Shown here: in pieces, positions 1 through 7,334 of the stretch
Numbering within the stretch: position 1 is the first letter of the stretch
Layout of the letters: every line of letters starts with the position of its first letter
Assembly: GCA_944388605.1 (NCBI GenBank)
Contig: CALXJJ010000013.1
Coordinates: forward strand, 1 to 40,179
Source: an uncultured Clostridia bacterium
GTDB lineage: Bacteria > Bacillota > Clostridia > TANB77 > CAG-508
Length of the DNA: 40,179 bases
Reading direction: 5' to 3'
Made by a program: the position numbers and the translations under genes
The notes under the pieces: generated by a model
What the model was told of the DNA's origin: nothing
Databases searched by the model: none
What the model saw: only the letters and a program-made list of their open reading frames with translations

Positions 1-338
1 AAGCCTTGCAAAAAAATCTTTTAAGACTCCTTTGCAAGACTTGGATATATCTTACTTTATAAGTGTAGGTAGTTAATGTATTTTATACTACCCTTTACAG
101 CTCAAGCTATATTGCTCTATGTAAACTCTTAAATATGTTTCTTATTTTAGCATATTTAGTGATTTTTGTCAAATTTAATAAAATACGAAATCATAAGAAG
201 GTGCACTAAAATAGAAACTCAAAACTGGCAACCAATTATTTCCAATTAGTTGCCTTTCAAACAATTTAACTGGAACTTTCGTTCCTTTCATAGCAATATT
301 TATTATTACTCTCTATTTTTTTATATAAATAAAATTAA
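1..338. other. Intergenic stretch, no gene seen
   Basis: No convincing ORF. It holds an 8-bp inverted repeat (CTTGCAAA at 5-12 with TTTGCAAG at 31-38), a terminator-like hairpin at 227-254 and a small GGAAC/GTTCC hairpin at 272-285. It probably contains the 3-prime end of the minus-strand toxin/partner operon and then non-coding sequence to the window edge. Confidence 0.5.
227..254 (-). terminator. Possible terminator of the PIN/partner operon
   Basis: Arms GGCAAC-AATT and AATT-GTTGCC pair over 11 positions with one mismatch that becomes a G-U wobble on the minus strand. This favours a minus-strand RNA hairpin. The following minus-strand sequence is only moderately U-rich, so termination efficiency is uncertain. 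It lies about 85 bases after the stop of the 67-residue gene. Confidence 0.4.
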
Positions 339-542
339 TTAATTTAATTCTTCCATTAAATATTTTTGTAAATCTTCTTCTTTTAAACTGGCTAATTTTT
401 CTTTTCTTTCTTCTGTATAATCTCCTTCTCCATCGCTATACATTTGTATAAATTTTATCATACCTACAGGTCCTAATTTTTCTTTTAATGCTTTAAGTCC
501 TTCTTGTCTGATTTTTTCTAAGTCTTTAACTGTTACTGCCAT
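339..542 (-). CDS. Small putative antitoxin partner of the PIN gene (67 aa)
   Basis: A 67-residue soluble, charged, mostly helical protein with the stretch EGLKALKEKLGPVGMIKF and a GDYTEER segment. From memory these resemble small partner proteins encoded beside VapC-like PIN genes of the YLDNCCYNRPFDD type; I infer an antitoxin or accessory role. The ATG directly follows the TAA of the upstream PIN gene, and its ribosome binding site (GGAGGTGAT) lies inside the last PIN codons, so the two are translationally coupled. This gene is intact although the PIN gene is frameshifted. The function is not proven by any catalytic motif. Confidence 0.6.
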   Translation of the reverse strand: MAVTVKDLEKIRQEGLKALKEKLGPVGMIKFIQMYSDGEGDYTEERKEKLASLKEEDLQKYLMEELN

Positions 543-984
543 TTATATCACCTCCATTATAAATTCTACAGGATTTACAACTTTTAAATCTAATTTTGCT
601 CTTTTAGAAGCATTTATCAATTGCTTATCTACTGTTATAAAATAATCTAATTTCTTACTTTCTGCATACGCTATATGATAAGCATCCATAAAATGAATAT
701 TAAAATTTTTTAATCTCTGTTCTTCTTTTGCTATTGCATTTGAATATGGTATTTTTTCCAATTCTAAAGCATCATATAAATCTTCAACTTGTCTTTTTTT
801 ATTACCATCAGAAATATTATCTATCTCATAATTGATAGCTCTACTTGAATATATTTTTATTTGCTTATTTAAATACATTTCTATGATTGACTCTATTGCA
901 CCGTGCTTCCAGTTTAATTTTTTCTTGTCTTAAATCATCGAATGGTCTATTATAACAGCAATTATCTAAGTATACATTTATCAT
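543..984 (-). pseudogene. VapC-like PIN-domain toxin, frameshifted
   Basis: PIN-domain ribonuclease of a type II toxin-antitoxin pair. The start at 984 has a strong SD (GGAGGT at 991-996, reverse strand) and gives MINVYLDNCCYNRPFDD, the typical PIN N-terminus with its first acidic residue. After LEA the frame is lost at 900-903, where four bases (CGGT on minus) stand in place of one codon. Removing one G restores LEARAIESIIEMYL and joins the 111-codon distal ORF, which carries the C-terminal PIN core (FMDAYHIAYAESKKLDYFITVDK). The restored length would be 146 aa, normal for the family. As sequenced it yields only a truncated peptide. Either a real inactivating mutation or a one-base sequence error. 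Confidence 0.75.
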
Positions 985-1099
985 ATTTCAACCTCCATTT
1001 TTATTATACAACATTTTACCAAATTTATCCATATTTCTGAATAATTTTTTTCATTTTAGATAACCCAAAATTTATAAACCATTTATTTTCAAAAGGCAG

Positions 1100-1215
1100 G
1101 AAAGAGATACAGAATGTATCTCACAAGCACTTAGAAAGTCAAGCTTTCTAGTTCTCTGCTTTCAGCAAAAAAATACAGAGAAAGTACAGATATATCCTAA
1201 CGTTAGGATGTTATA
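1100..1215. other. Cluster of four consecutive inverted repeats, possible structured RNA or IS end
   Basis: Between the PIN gene and the yabG relic lie four back-to-back hairpins: GAGATAC/GTATCTC (1104-1122), TAGAAAG/CTTTCTA (1132-1150), TTCTCTG/CAGAGAA (1152-1182, with a nested GCT/AGC) and the perfect 16-base palindrome ATCCTAACGTTAGGAT (1194-1209). There is no ORF. The density of perfect pairing is not expected from AT-rich drift. It may be a structured RNA, or a remnant of a transposon end (IS200/IS605-type ends carry hairpins). I recognise no Rfam family. Confidence 0.35.
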
Positions 1216-1275
1216 TTATTTTGATTTTTTATTCTTTTCTAACCTCATTTATGATACTTTTATAATAAAAACAAT

Positions 1276-1672
1276 TTAATTTGTAGTTAGGTATTTTTTC
1301 TTTAAGTTAAATGCTTTAATTAAGTAGAGAGTTTTGTTGTCTAAACAACTATCTCCATCTAAGTGGAGTATTTTACCTATCTTTATAATTTCCTTACTTC
1401 TACTCCCGAAATAGATTTTTTTTTGTATACTTTATGCAATTATTTACTCTTTTTGCTAATCTTTTTTCTATATTCTCATTCTTTTGTTCTATCATTTTTT
1501 TATCTACTAATTCTAAATCTTCTATCGGAGCATCTGCTTCGATTCTTTCTACAACACCTTTTAAAATTGCAAATTGAGATCTATCTGCATAAATTATTTT
1601 ATCTACATAAAAAATTATATCTTTTCCATGAGATATCCTCGCAACAATATCTCCTTTTTTTATTCTAGCCAT
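1276..1672 (-). pseudogene. Relic of the spore-coat protease gene yabG
   Basis: YabG is a sporulation cysteine protease that processes coat proteins; the intact protein is about 290 aa. The start at 1672 follows GAGGTGG and gives MARIKKGDIVARISHGKDI, then AILKGV and ADAPIEDLELVD, which match the YabG N-terminus as I know it. The frame ends at 1400 beside an A9 run (1416-1424). Removing one A continues as IYFGSRSKEIIKIGKILHLDGD, containing the YabG-type HLDGD segment, and then stops at 1276 after about 130 codons. The gene is therefore frameshifted and also lacks its C-terminal half, which makes this decay rather than a simple sequence error. Confidence 0.7.
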
Positions 1673-1769
1673 CTTCACCACCTCAAAAATCATCTCATCT
1701 TTTATCATGTTAATAACAAAGCTTCATCTTTCCAATTTTTATCAAAGTTATTAGATTAGCTTCTTATTA

Positions 1770-1797
1770 TATTTTATGTCGAATAATGTATTTTGTT
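1770..1797 (-). promoter_or_regulatory. Sigma-K-like promoter of the yabG relic
   Basis: On the minus strand an AAC (plus 1795-1797) is followed after 16 bases by CATAAAATA, fitting the sigma-K pattern AC-N16-CATANNNTA. In Bacillus yabG is a sigma-K gene. The match is short and the region is AT-rich, so this is suggestive only. Confidence 0.3.
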
Positions 1798-1826
1798 CTT
1801 GTTTTTTAGCTATATGAATATATAGC

Positions 1827-1852
1827 TTTACGAAGTCAAAATTGTGTGCAAT
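1827..1852 (+). repeat. Fragment of the 110-bp intergenic repeat
   Basis: Carries only the core TTTACGAAGTCAAAATTG plus TGTGCAAT, identical to the 3-prime module of the full copies at 11.6 and 38.6 kb. It is preceded by a hairpin TAGCTATAT/ATATAGCT (1807-1826) unlike the other copies. It lies between the yabG relic and the aspS promoter. Confidence 0.6.
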
Positions 1853-1905
1853 AAATTTTATATAACTCGTGGTTATTAATTTACCTATCAAATTTCGTAT
1901 AAGTA

Positions 1906-1934
1906 TTGACATATTGGTATATAATAAGTATAAT
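1906..1934 (+). promoter_or_regulatory. Consensus promoter of aspS
   Basis: TTGACA (1906-1911), a 17-base spacer and TATAAT (1929-1934) form a perfect vegetative promoter. The transcript would start near 1941, just before the T-box stem I. Confidence 0.85.
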
Positions 1935-1954
1935 ATATATTATGTATATTATAT

Positions 1955-2150
1955 TTGCGTTGATAGTGACGTAATATTCAATCTTTTCTACAAGAGATTA
2001 AAGGTCTTGGCTGAAAACCTTTATTAGTAAAAGGAATATTTACTAACACACTAGAGCAGTTTTTATAAAGTGGAAAAACTTAAAGTTTTTCAAGCTGGGT
2101 GGCACCGCGAAGATTTTTCGTCCCTGCATTTGCATGGGACTTTTCTTGTT
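1955..2150 (+). promoter_or_regulatory. T-box riboswitch controlling aspS
   Basis: Stem I begins at GCGTTGATAGTGACG, with the apical-loop motif GGTCTTGGCTGAAAACC (2003-2019). The invariant T-box bulge appears as GCTGGGTGGCACCGCG (2094-2109), and an intrinsic terminator follows: GTCCC-TGCA-tt-TGCA-t-GGGAC (2120-2140), then TTTTCTTGTT. Uncharged tRNA would favour the antiterminator and allow aspS expression. On the 3-prime side of the specifier region (about 2041-2055) I see AAC followed by A but no GAC, so the cognate tRNA may be tRNA-Asn rather than tRNA-Asp. My stem I fold is by eye. Confidence 0.9.
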
Positions 2151-2181
2151 GAATAGGAAAAATCGAATTTTTCCTATTCAA
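2149..2181. repeat. 15-bp perfect hairpin of the GAATAGG family
   Basis: TTGAATAGGAAAAAT (2149-2163) pairs perfectly with ATTTTTCCTATTCAA (2167-2181) over a CGA loop, directly after the T-box terminator. The following AAAACAACATTGCACAGAA and AATTGCATAGCAATTTT are also found, inverted, near 33.0 kb, so this is a dispersed element and not part of the T-box consensus. It separates the riboswitch from the aspS RBS. Confidence 0.65.
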
Positions 2182-2267
2182 TAATAAAACAACATTGCAC
2201 AGAAAAATTGCATAGCAATTTTGATTGCTACAATAATCACTTATTATTTTTAGGAGGTAGTGTAAAA

Positions 2268-4022
2268 ATGAAAAATGAGTACAGAACTCATAATTGTAAT
2301 GAAATTAATTTATCTGATGTTGGAAAAGAAGTTAGAATATCTGGATTTGTTGATACTATTAGAGATTTAGGTGGTCTTGTTTTTTTAGATATTAGAGATA
2401 TGTATGGTAAAACTCAAGTTGTTACATCTGGAAAAGAAGATGTTGTTGATTTTGCTTCAAGAATTCCAATTGAGTCTAGTGTTTGTGTTGAAGGAACTGT
2501 TAGAAAAAGAGATCCTGAAACATATAATCCTAATATTACAACAGGTGAGGTAGAAATTGTTATTAAAAATATACAAGTTTTAGGAAAGAGAACTAAAATG
2601 TTACCTTTTGAGATAAACAGTAACCAAGATGTAAGAGAAGATTTAAGACTTGAATATCGATTTTTGGATTTAAGAGGTGACAAGCTAAAAAACAACTTAA
2701 TTTTAAGAGCAAATGTTATACAGTTCTTGAGAAATCAAATGATAGAACAAGGTTTTTTGGAAATTCAGACACCTATCCTTACAAGTTCTTCTCCTGAAGG
2801 GGCAAGAGATTATTTGGTTCCTAGTAGACTTCATGCTGGAAAATTTTATGCATTACCACAAGCTCCTCAACAATTTAAACAATTATTAATGGTTGCAGGT
2901 ATAGATAAATATTTTCAAATTGCACCTTGTTTTAGAGATGAAGATTCTAGAGCAGATAGAGCTCCAGGTGAATTCTATCAACTAGACATGGAAATGTCAT
3001 ATGCTACACAAGAAGATGTTTTTTCTGTTATAGAACCTGTAATCTATAATACTTTTAAAAAGTTTTCTAATAAAAAAATATGTGAATATCCTTTTCCACG
3101 TATTTCTTATAAAGAAGCTATGTTAAAATATGGTACTGATAAACCAGATTTAAGAAATCCTTTATATATAATAGATCTATCTGAATTTTTTAATAAATGC
3201 ACATTTAAGCCATTTATAGATAGAACTGTTAGAGCAATAAAAGTAAATAAACACTTATCTAAAGGCTTTCATGAAAAAATGCTACAGTTTGCTACTTCTA
3301 TTGGTATGGGAGGATTAGGATACTTAGAAGTTCAAAATGATTTAAGTTATAAAGGACCAATTGATAAATTTATTCCTACAGAATTAAAAGGTGAACTTTT
3401 AAATTTAGCCAGCTTAGAAAAAGGTGACACTATATTTTTTATAGCTGATGATGAAAAAAGAGCAACAGATCTTGCAGGACAAATACGTACAGAACTAGGT
3501 AATAGACTTAATTTAATTGATGAAAATATTTATTCATTCTGTTGGATAGTTGATTTTCCTATGTTCGAATTAGATGAGCATAATAAGATAGCATTTAATC
3601 ATAATCCTTTTTCTATGCCTCAAGGAGGATTAAAAGCTTTAAATTCTCAAAATCCACTTGATATTCTTGCATATCAATATGATATAGTTTGTAATGGAAT
3701 TGAACTTTCATCTGGAGCAGTTAGAAATCATGATCCAGAAATTATGATAAAAGCTTTTGAATTAGCTGGTTATTCAAAAGAGCATATTGAAGAAAAATTT
3801 TCTGCATTATTTAATGCATTTCAATATGGTGCTCCACCACATGCTGGCATAGCTCCTGGTATTGATAGAATGCTTATGCTTCTTACAAATAGTGAAACAA
3901 TTCGTGAAGTTATTGCATTCCCTCTAAATAGTAAAGCACAAGATTTAATGATGGGAGCTCCAGGAAATGTTACAAGAGAACAATTACATGATGTTCATAT
4001 TAAACTAGATTTAAAACAGTAA
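2268..4022 (+). CDS. aspS: Aspartate--tRNA ligase
   Basis: Class II aspartyl-tRNA synthetase, 584 aa, the usual bacterial length. The start at 2268 follows TAGGAGGTAGTGTAAAA; the longer frame back to 2208 lies in the leader and is rejected. Seen in order: the OB-fold anticodon domain (residues 1-105, GFVDTIRDLGGLVFLDIRD), motif 1 region (FLEIQTPILTSSSPEGARDY), motif 2 (CFRDEDSRADRAPGEFYQLD), the GAD-type insertion, and motif 3 (APPHAGIAPGIDRMLML). Leu34 in RDLGG sits where discriminating enzymes carry Leu, which would argue for Asp-only charging; the T-box specifier argues the other way. It is monocistronic, controlled by the T-box upstream. Confidence 0.97.
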   Translation: MKNEYRTHNCNEINLSDVGKEVRISGFVDTIRDLGGLVFLDIRDMYGKTQVVTSGKEDVVDFASRIPIESSVCVEGTVRKRDPETYNPNITTGEVEIVIKNIQVLGKRTKMLPFEINSNQDVREDLRLEYRFLDLRGDKLKNNLILRANVIQFLRNQMIEQGFLEIQTPILTSSSPEGARDYLVPSRLHAGKFYALPQAPQQFKQLLMVAGIDKYFQIAPCFRDEDSRADRAPGEFYQLDMEMSYATQEDVFSVIEPVIYNTFKKFSNKKICEYPFPRISYKEAMLKYGTDKPDLRNPLYIIDLSEFFNKCTFKPFIDRTVRAIKVNKHLSKGFHEKMLQFATSIGMGGLGYLEVQNDLSYKGPIDKFIPTELKGELLNLASLEKGDTIFFIADDEKRATDLAGQIRTELGNRLNLIDENIYSFCWIVDFPMFELDEHNKIAFNHNPFSMPQGGLKALNSQNPLDILAYQYDIVCNGIELSSGAVRNHDPEIMIKAFELAGYSKEHIEEKFSALFNAFQYGAPPHAGIAPGIDRMLMLLTNSETIREVIAFPLNSKAQDLMMGAPGNVTREQLHDVHIKLDLKQ

Positions 4023-4050
4023 TTAGAGAAAACTTATGTTAAGAAAAAAA

Positions 4051-4108
4051 GCGACATGATTTAGATATTTAAACATTTTAGATTATTTACACATGTCGCG
4101 TATTTATT
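4051..4108 (+). terminator. Probable aspS terminator
   Basis: GCGACATG (4051-4058) pairs with CATGTCGC (4092-4099) around a long AT-rich loop, followed by TATTTATTTG. The loop is unusually large (33 bases) and the U-run interrupted, so it is a fair rather than strong terminator. It starts 29 bases after the aspS stop. Confidence 0.5.
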
Positions 4109-4114
4109 TGTGTA

Positions 4115-4144
4115 CCAATTTTGCCAAGTCAAAATTGTGTGCAA
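4115..4144 (+). repeat. Fragment of the 110-bp intergenic repeat
   Basis: Carries CCAATTTTGCCAAGTCAAAA then TTGTGTGCAA, the hairpin module of the repeat (CAATTTT with AAAATTG). The 5-prime two thirds seen at 11.6, 32.7 and 38.6 kb are absent. A GAATAGG-family hairpin follows 24 bases later. Confidence 0.55.
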
Positions 4145-4167
4145 CCGTTAGTGCGTAGCGACTTTTA

Positions 4168-4198
4168 TACAATAGGAAAGGATAACTTTCCTATTGTA
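4168..4198. repeat. 13-bp perfect hairpin of the GAATAGG family
   Basis: TACAATAGGAAAG pairs with CTTTCCTATTGTA around a GATAA loop. It is similar in arm sequence to the hairpins at 2149 and 33042. It has no U-tract on either strand, so it is not a plain terminator. Confidence 0.55.
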
Positions 4199-4208
4199 GT
4201 ATCCAAAA

Positions 4209-4240
4209 GAAGATGCTGGACAATGTCCAGCATCTTCTTT
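4209..4240 (-). terminator. Terminator of the 84-residue gene
   Basis: A perfect 13-bp stem, GAAGATGCTGGAC with GTCCAGCATCTTC, and a 3-base loop, lying 15 bases past the minus-strand stop at 4253. The minus-strand tail is only TTTT; the plus-strand tail is TTTGCATTTG, so it may act in both directions. Confidence 0.65.
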
Positions 4241-4252
4241 GCATTTGTATAC

Positions 4253-4507
4253 TTATTCAAGTTTTATCATGTCAGCCAAGTAGGCAAGCTTATCTCTAGG
4301 ATTTCCTCCCATCATGGGCTTTATTGCGGAATAAATCCGCCCATAGGATTTTGTGCCTATTTGTGAGCATATTATTGTCATATTTCCCCACTCTACTGGG
4401 TTATAAATACTTGCCCACTCAATTGCATCAATAAGTGCTCTTCCACACTTTCCGCTTACCTTACAACCGTACTCCTGTGCTAATGCCCGAATTTCAATTC
4501 TTGTCAT
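4253..4507 (-). CDS. Small protein, weakly Spo0A C-terminal-like (84 aa)
   Basis: I do not recognise this with certainty. The 84-residue product has an N-terminal helix (IEIRALAQEYGC), then GRALIDAIEWA and a second helical stretch ending GRIYSAIKPMM. The order resembles the Spo0A effector domain (YLRDAI ... SRVERAIRHAI), so a DNA-binding role is possible but not established. There are four cysteines without a clear metal pattern. The ATG at 4507 has AAGGAGG about ten bases upstream. It has its own perfect promoter abutting the adhE stop and a strong terminator, so it is likely a real, well-expressed gene. Read-through from adhE is also possible because no terminator separates them. Confidence 0.55.
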   Translation of the reverse strand: MTRIEIRALAQEYGCKVSGKCGRALIDAIEWASIYNPVEWGNMTIICSQIGTKSYGRIYSAIKPMMGGNPRDKLAYLADMIKLE

Positions 4508-4560
4508 AATACAAATGCCTCCTTATCTAATTAATCATACTAATCATATGACCTATTTAT

Positions 4561-4589
4561 ATTATAAGTCTTTTTACTATTTATGTCAA
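4561..4589 (-). promoter_or_regulatory. Consensus promoter of the 84-residue gene
   Basis: On the minus strand TTGACA (plus 4584-4589), 17 bases, TATAAT (plus 4561-4566). Both hexamers are perfect and the -35 begins two bases after the adhE stop codon. Confidence 0.8.
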
Positions 4590-4590
4590 A

Positions 4591-7194
4591 TCATTTTCCA
4601 TAATAACTATTTATTAGCATATCTTTTATTTCCTCAACCAATGGTAATCTTGGATTTGCTGTTGTACATTGATCTTCAAATGCTCTATCTGCTAAAATAT
4701 CTACTTTTGCTAAAAATTCTTGTTCATCTATTCCTGCATCTTTAAAAGATTTTTGAATTCCTACACTTTCATTTAAATCTTTTACAGCTTGTATTAACGA
4801 ATTTACCCCTTCTTCATCACTACTTGCTTTTAAATTTAATCTTCTTGCAATATTTGCATATTTCTTGTCTGCTATATAATACTCATATTTAGGGAATGAT
4901 ACAAATTTACTTGGTTCTCTTACTCCATTATATTTTATAACATATGGTAATAAAATTGCGTTTATTCTTCCATGAGGCAAATGAAATTCAGCACCTATTT
5001 TATGTGCCATTGAATGGCATACTCCTAAAAATGCATTTGTAAATGCCATACCTGCTATACAACTAGCATTATGCATTTTTTCTCTTGAATACCTGTCATT
5101 TCCATTATCATATGCATTCTTTAAATTATTAAATACTAATTCTACAGCTTTTTCTGCCAATCCATCTGTATAGTCTGATGCCATATTTGAAACATATGCT
5201 TCCAAAGCATGTGTTAATACATCCATTCCTGTATCTGCTGTAATTGATTTTGGTAATGTCATTACTAAATCTGTATCTACAATTGCCACATCTGGCGTTA
5301 ATTCATAATCTGCCAGTGGATATTTTTTATTAAGTTTCTTATCTGTTATTACAGCAAATGATGTAACTTCTGAACCTGTACCTGATGTTGTAGGAATTGC
5401 TACCATTTTTGCTTTTGTTCCTAACTTTGGAAATTTATATGTACGTTTTCTAATATCCATAAATTTTAACTTTAAACCTTCTGGATCTGCTTCTGGGTGT
5501 TCATAAAATAACCACATACCTTTTGCAGCATCAATAGGACTTCCTCCACCTATTGCAATTATTACATCTGGCTTAAATTCATTCATCATTGCTACACCCT
5601 TATTTATTGTATCAAATGATGGGTCTGGTTCAACATCTGAAAATATTTCTGAATGAACATATTGTTTCCTATTTCTTAAATGATATAATATTTTATCTAC
5701 ATAACCTAATTTTACCATAGACTGATCTGTAACTATAAATGCTCTGGATATATCTGGCATTTTTTCTAAATATCCTATTGAACCCGCTTCAAAGTATATT
5801 TTTTCTGGTACTTTAAACCACTGCATATTAACTCTCCTTTTTGCTACTCTTTTTATATTTATTAAATTTACACTAGAAACATTTGCTGTTGTAGAATTTC
5901 CTCCAAAGGTACCACACCCCAAAGTTAATGATGGCATATTTGTATTATATATGTCTCCTATAGCACCATGTGTTGATGGTGAATTAACAATTAATCTTCC
6001 TGCTTTCATTCTTTCGGAAAACTTTAGAATTACATTCTCATCCTCTGAATGTATAACTGCTGAATGTCCCATTCCTCCAAATTCTAGTAATTTTTCTGCT
6101 AATTCTATTCCTTCATCTGAATTATTCACTATATAATATGCTAAAACAGGACTTAACTTTTCTTTAGAAAATGGAAATTCTATTCCTACTCCATTTTCAT
6201 GTAATACTAATACTTTTGTATCTTTTGGTATTTCTATTTCTGCTTCTTTTGCTATATCATATGGGCTTTTCCCTACTATTTTTGAGTTAAGAGCTCCATT
6301 TTTCTCTGCTATAAACATTACATCTCTTAATTTATTTGTTTCACTCTCATTTAAGAAATAGCACCCTGCTTCTTTCATAAGTTTCTCAAATTCTTCATGA
6401 ATTTCTTTATCCACAATAACTGATTGCTCTGAAGCACATATCATTCCATTATCAAATGATTTTGATAATACTAAATCATTTACTGATGTTTTTAATTTAG
6501 CAGTTTTTTCTATATAACATGGTACGTTTCCAGGTCCTACACCTAATGCAGGTTTTCCACAAGAATATGCTGCACGTACCATTCCTGTTCCTCCAGTTGC
6601 TAATATTAAATTTACACCTGGATGATGCATTAACAAATTGGTTGCTGTTACAGAAGGTTCTTCTATCCACAAAATACAATTTTCAGGTGCTCCTGCTTTT
6701 ATTGCTGCATCTCTTAAATATGTTGCTGCTGCGACACTACATTTTTGAGCAGATGGATGGAATCCAAATATTATTACATTTCTTGTTTTAGCAGATATAA
6801 TTGATTTAAACATTGTTGTAGAAGTAGGATTTGTAACTGGTGTTACTCCTGCAATTACTCCTACTGGTTCTGCAATTTCCATATACCCTTCTTCACTATT
6901 TCTTGATATTACTCCTACTGTTTTATCATATTTAATGCTATGATATATATATTCTGTAGCAAACATGTTTTTTGTAATTTTATCTTCATATATACCTCTT
7001 TTTGTTTCTTCTACAGCCATTTTTGCAAGCTCCATATGATGTTCAAGACCTGCCATAGACATAGCCTTTACTATTTTATCTATCTGTTCTTGGTTTAGCT
7101 TCATATATTCTTTTGAAGCTTCTTTTGCTTTTACTACTAGTTCATCAATCTTAGCTTTTATCTTATTTTCTTCTTCCACACTTATTTCTGCCAT
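4591..7194 (-). CDS. adhE: Bifunctional aldehyde-alcohol dehydrogenase
   Basis: Converts acetyl-CoA to acetaldehyde and then ethanol, oxidising two NADH; cytosolic and typically assembled into spirosome filaments. Length 867 aa is standard. Residues 1-440 are the CoA-acylating aldehyde dehydrogenase, with [28 protein letters not shown] and the catalytic Cys253 in [11 protein letters not shown]. Residues 450-867 are the iron-dependent alcohol dehydrogenase, with [27 protein letters not shown] and metal-binding [19 protein letters not shown]. With the hydrogenase operon downstream in the window it forms the fermentative electron outlet. The promoter carries a long palindrome, so regulated expression is likely. 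Confidence 0.97.
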   Translation of the reverse strand: MAEISVEEENKIKAKIDELVVKAKEASKEYMKLNQEQIDKIVKAMSMAGLEHHMELAKMAVEETKRGIYEDKITKNMFATEYIYHSIKYDKTVGVISRNSEEGYMEIAEPVGVIAGVTPVTNPTSTTMFKSIISAKTRNVIIFGFHPSAQKCSVAAATYLRDAAIKAGAPENCILWIEEPSVTATNLLMHHPGVNLILATGGTGMVRAAYSCGKPALGVGPGNVPCYIEKTAKLKTSVNDLVLSKSFDNGMICASEQSVIVDKEIHEEFEKLMKEAGCYFLNESETNKLRDVMFIAEKNGALNSKIVGKSPYDIAKEAEIEIPKDTKVLVLHENGVGIEFPFSKEKLSPVLAYYIVNNSDEGIELAEKLLEFGGMGHSAVIHSEDENVILKFSERMKAGRLIVNSPSTHGAIGDIYNTNMPSLTLGCGTFGGNSTTANVSSVNLINIKRVAKRRVNMQWFKVPEKIYFEAGSIGYLEKMPDISRAFIVTDQSMVKLGYVDKILYHLRNRKQYVHSEIFSDVEPDPSFDTINKGVAMMNEFKPDVIIAIGGGSPIDAAKGMWLFYEHPEADPEGLKLKFMDIRKRTYKFPKLGTKAKMVAIPTTSGTGSEVTSFAVITDKKLNKKYPLADYELTPDVAIVDTDLVMTLPKSITADTGMDVLTHALEAYVSNMASDYTDGLAEKAVELVFNNLKNAYDNGNDRYSREKMHNASCIAGMAFTNAFLGVCHSMAHKIGAEFHLPHGRINAILLPYVIKYNGVREPSKFVSFPKYEYYIADKKYANIARRLNLKASSDEEGVNSLIQAVKDLNESVGIQKSFKDAGIDEQEFLAKVDILADRAFEDQCTTANPRLPLVEEIKDMLINSYYGK

Positions 7195-7240
7195 AAATTT
7201 TCATCATTCCTTTCATTGTAGATAAATACTTAAAGATAGT

Positions 7241-7287
7241 CTCCTTAGTATTTTATTCTATTATATACTAAGGAGGCAAAATGTCAA
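7241..7287 (-). promoter_or_regulatory. adhE promoter with 35-bp operator palindrome
   Basis: Minus strand: TTGACA (plus 7282-7287), 16-base spacer, TATAAT (plus 7260-7265). Perfect 11-base arms CTCCTTAGTAT (plus 7265-7275 read on minus) and ATACTAAGGAG (plus 7241-7251) flank the -10, with 13 bases between them. Because one arm lies upstream of the start site (about 7253), the repeat cannot fold in the transcript; it is best read as a DNA operator. It does not match the Rex consensus (TTGTTAA-N4-TTAACAA). Confidence 0.7.
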
Positions 7288-7334
7288 GAATTTTCCTTCG
7301 ACTATATTTTTATTTTCTTCCGAATATATCTCTT

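Noticed and set aside
1194-1209. Palindrome as a restriction-type or LexA site
   Set aside because: It does not match the Gram-positive LexA box (GAAC-N4-GTTC) and stands within a series of hairpins.
1363-1668. Plus-strand ORF of about 100 codons
   Set aside because: Composed of Leu, Phe and Tyr runs from the complement of AT-rich coding DNA; it lies antisense to the yabG relic and has no RBS.
2208-2267. Upstream extension of aspS
   Set aside because: Lies in the leader after the T-box with a repeat hairpin; the ATG at 2268 has the RBS and matches AspRS N-termini.
4253-4507. Naming the 84-aa protein as Spo0A
   Set aside because: It has no receiver domain and only weak helix-pattern similarity; kept as unknown.
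7241-7275. Palindrome read as a terminator of the propeller gene
   Set aside because: No U-tract on minus, and the promoter hexamers interleave with it, so an operator is the better reading.
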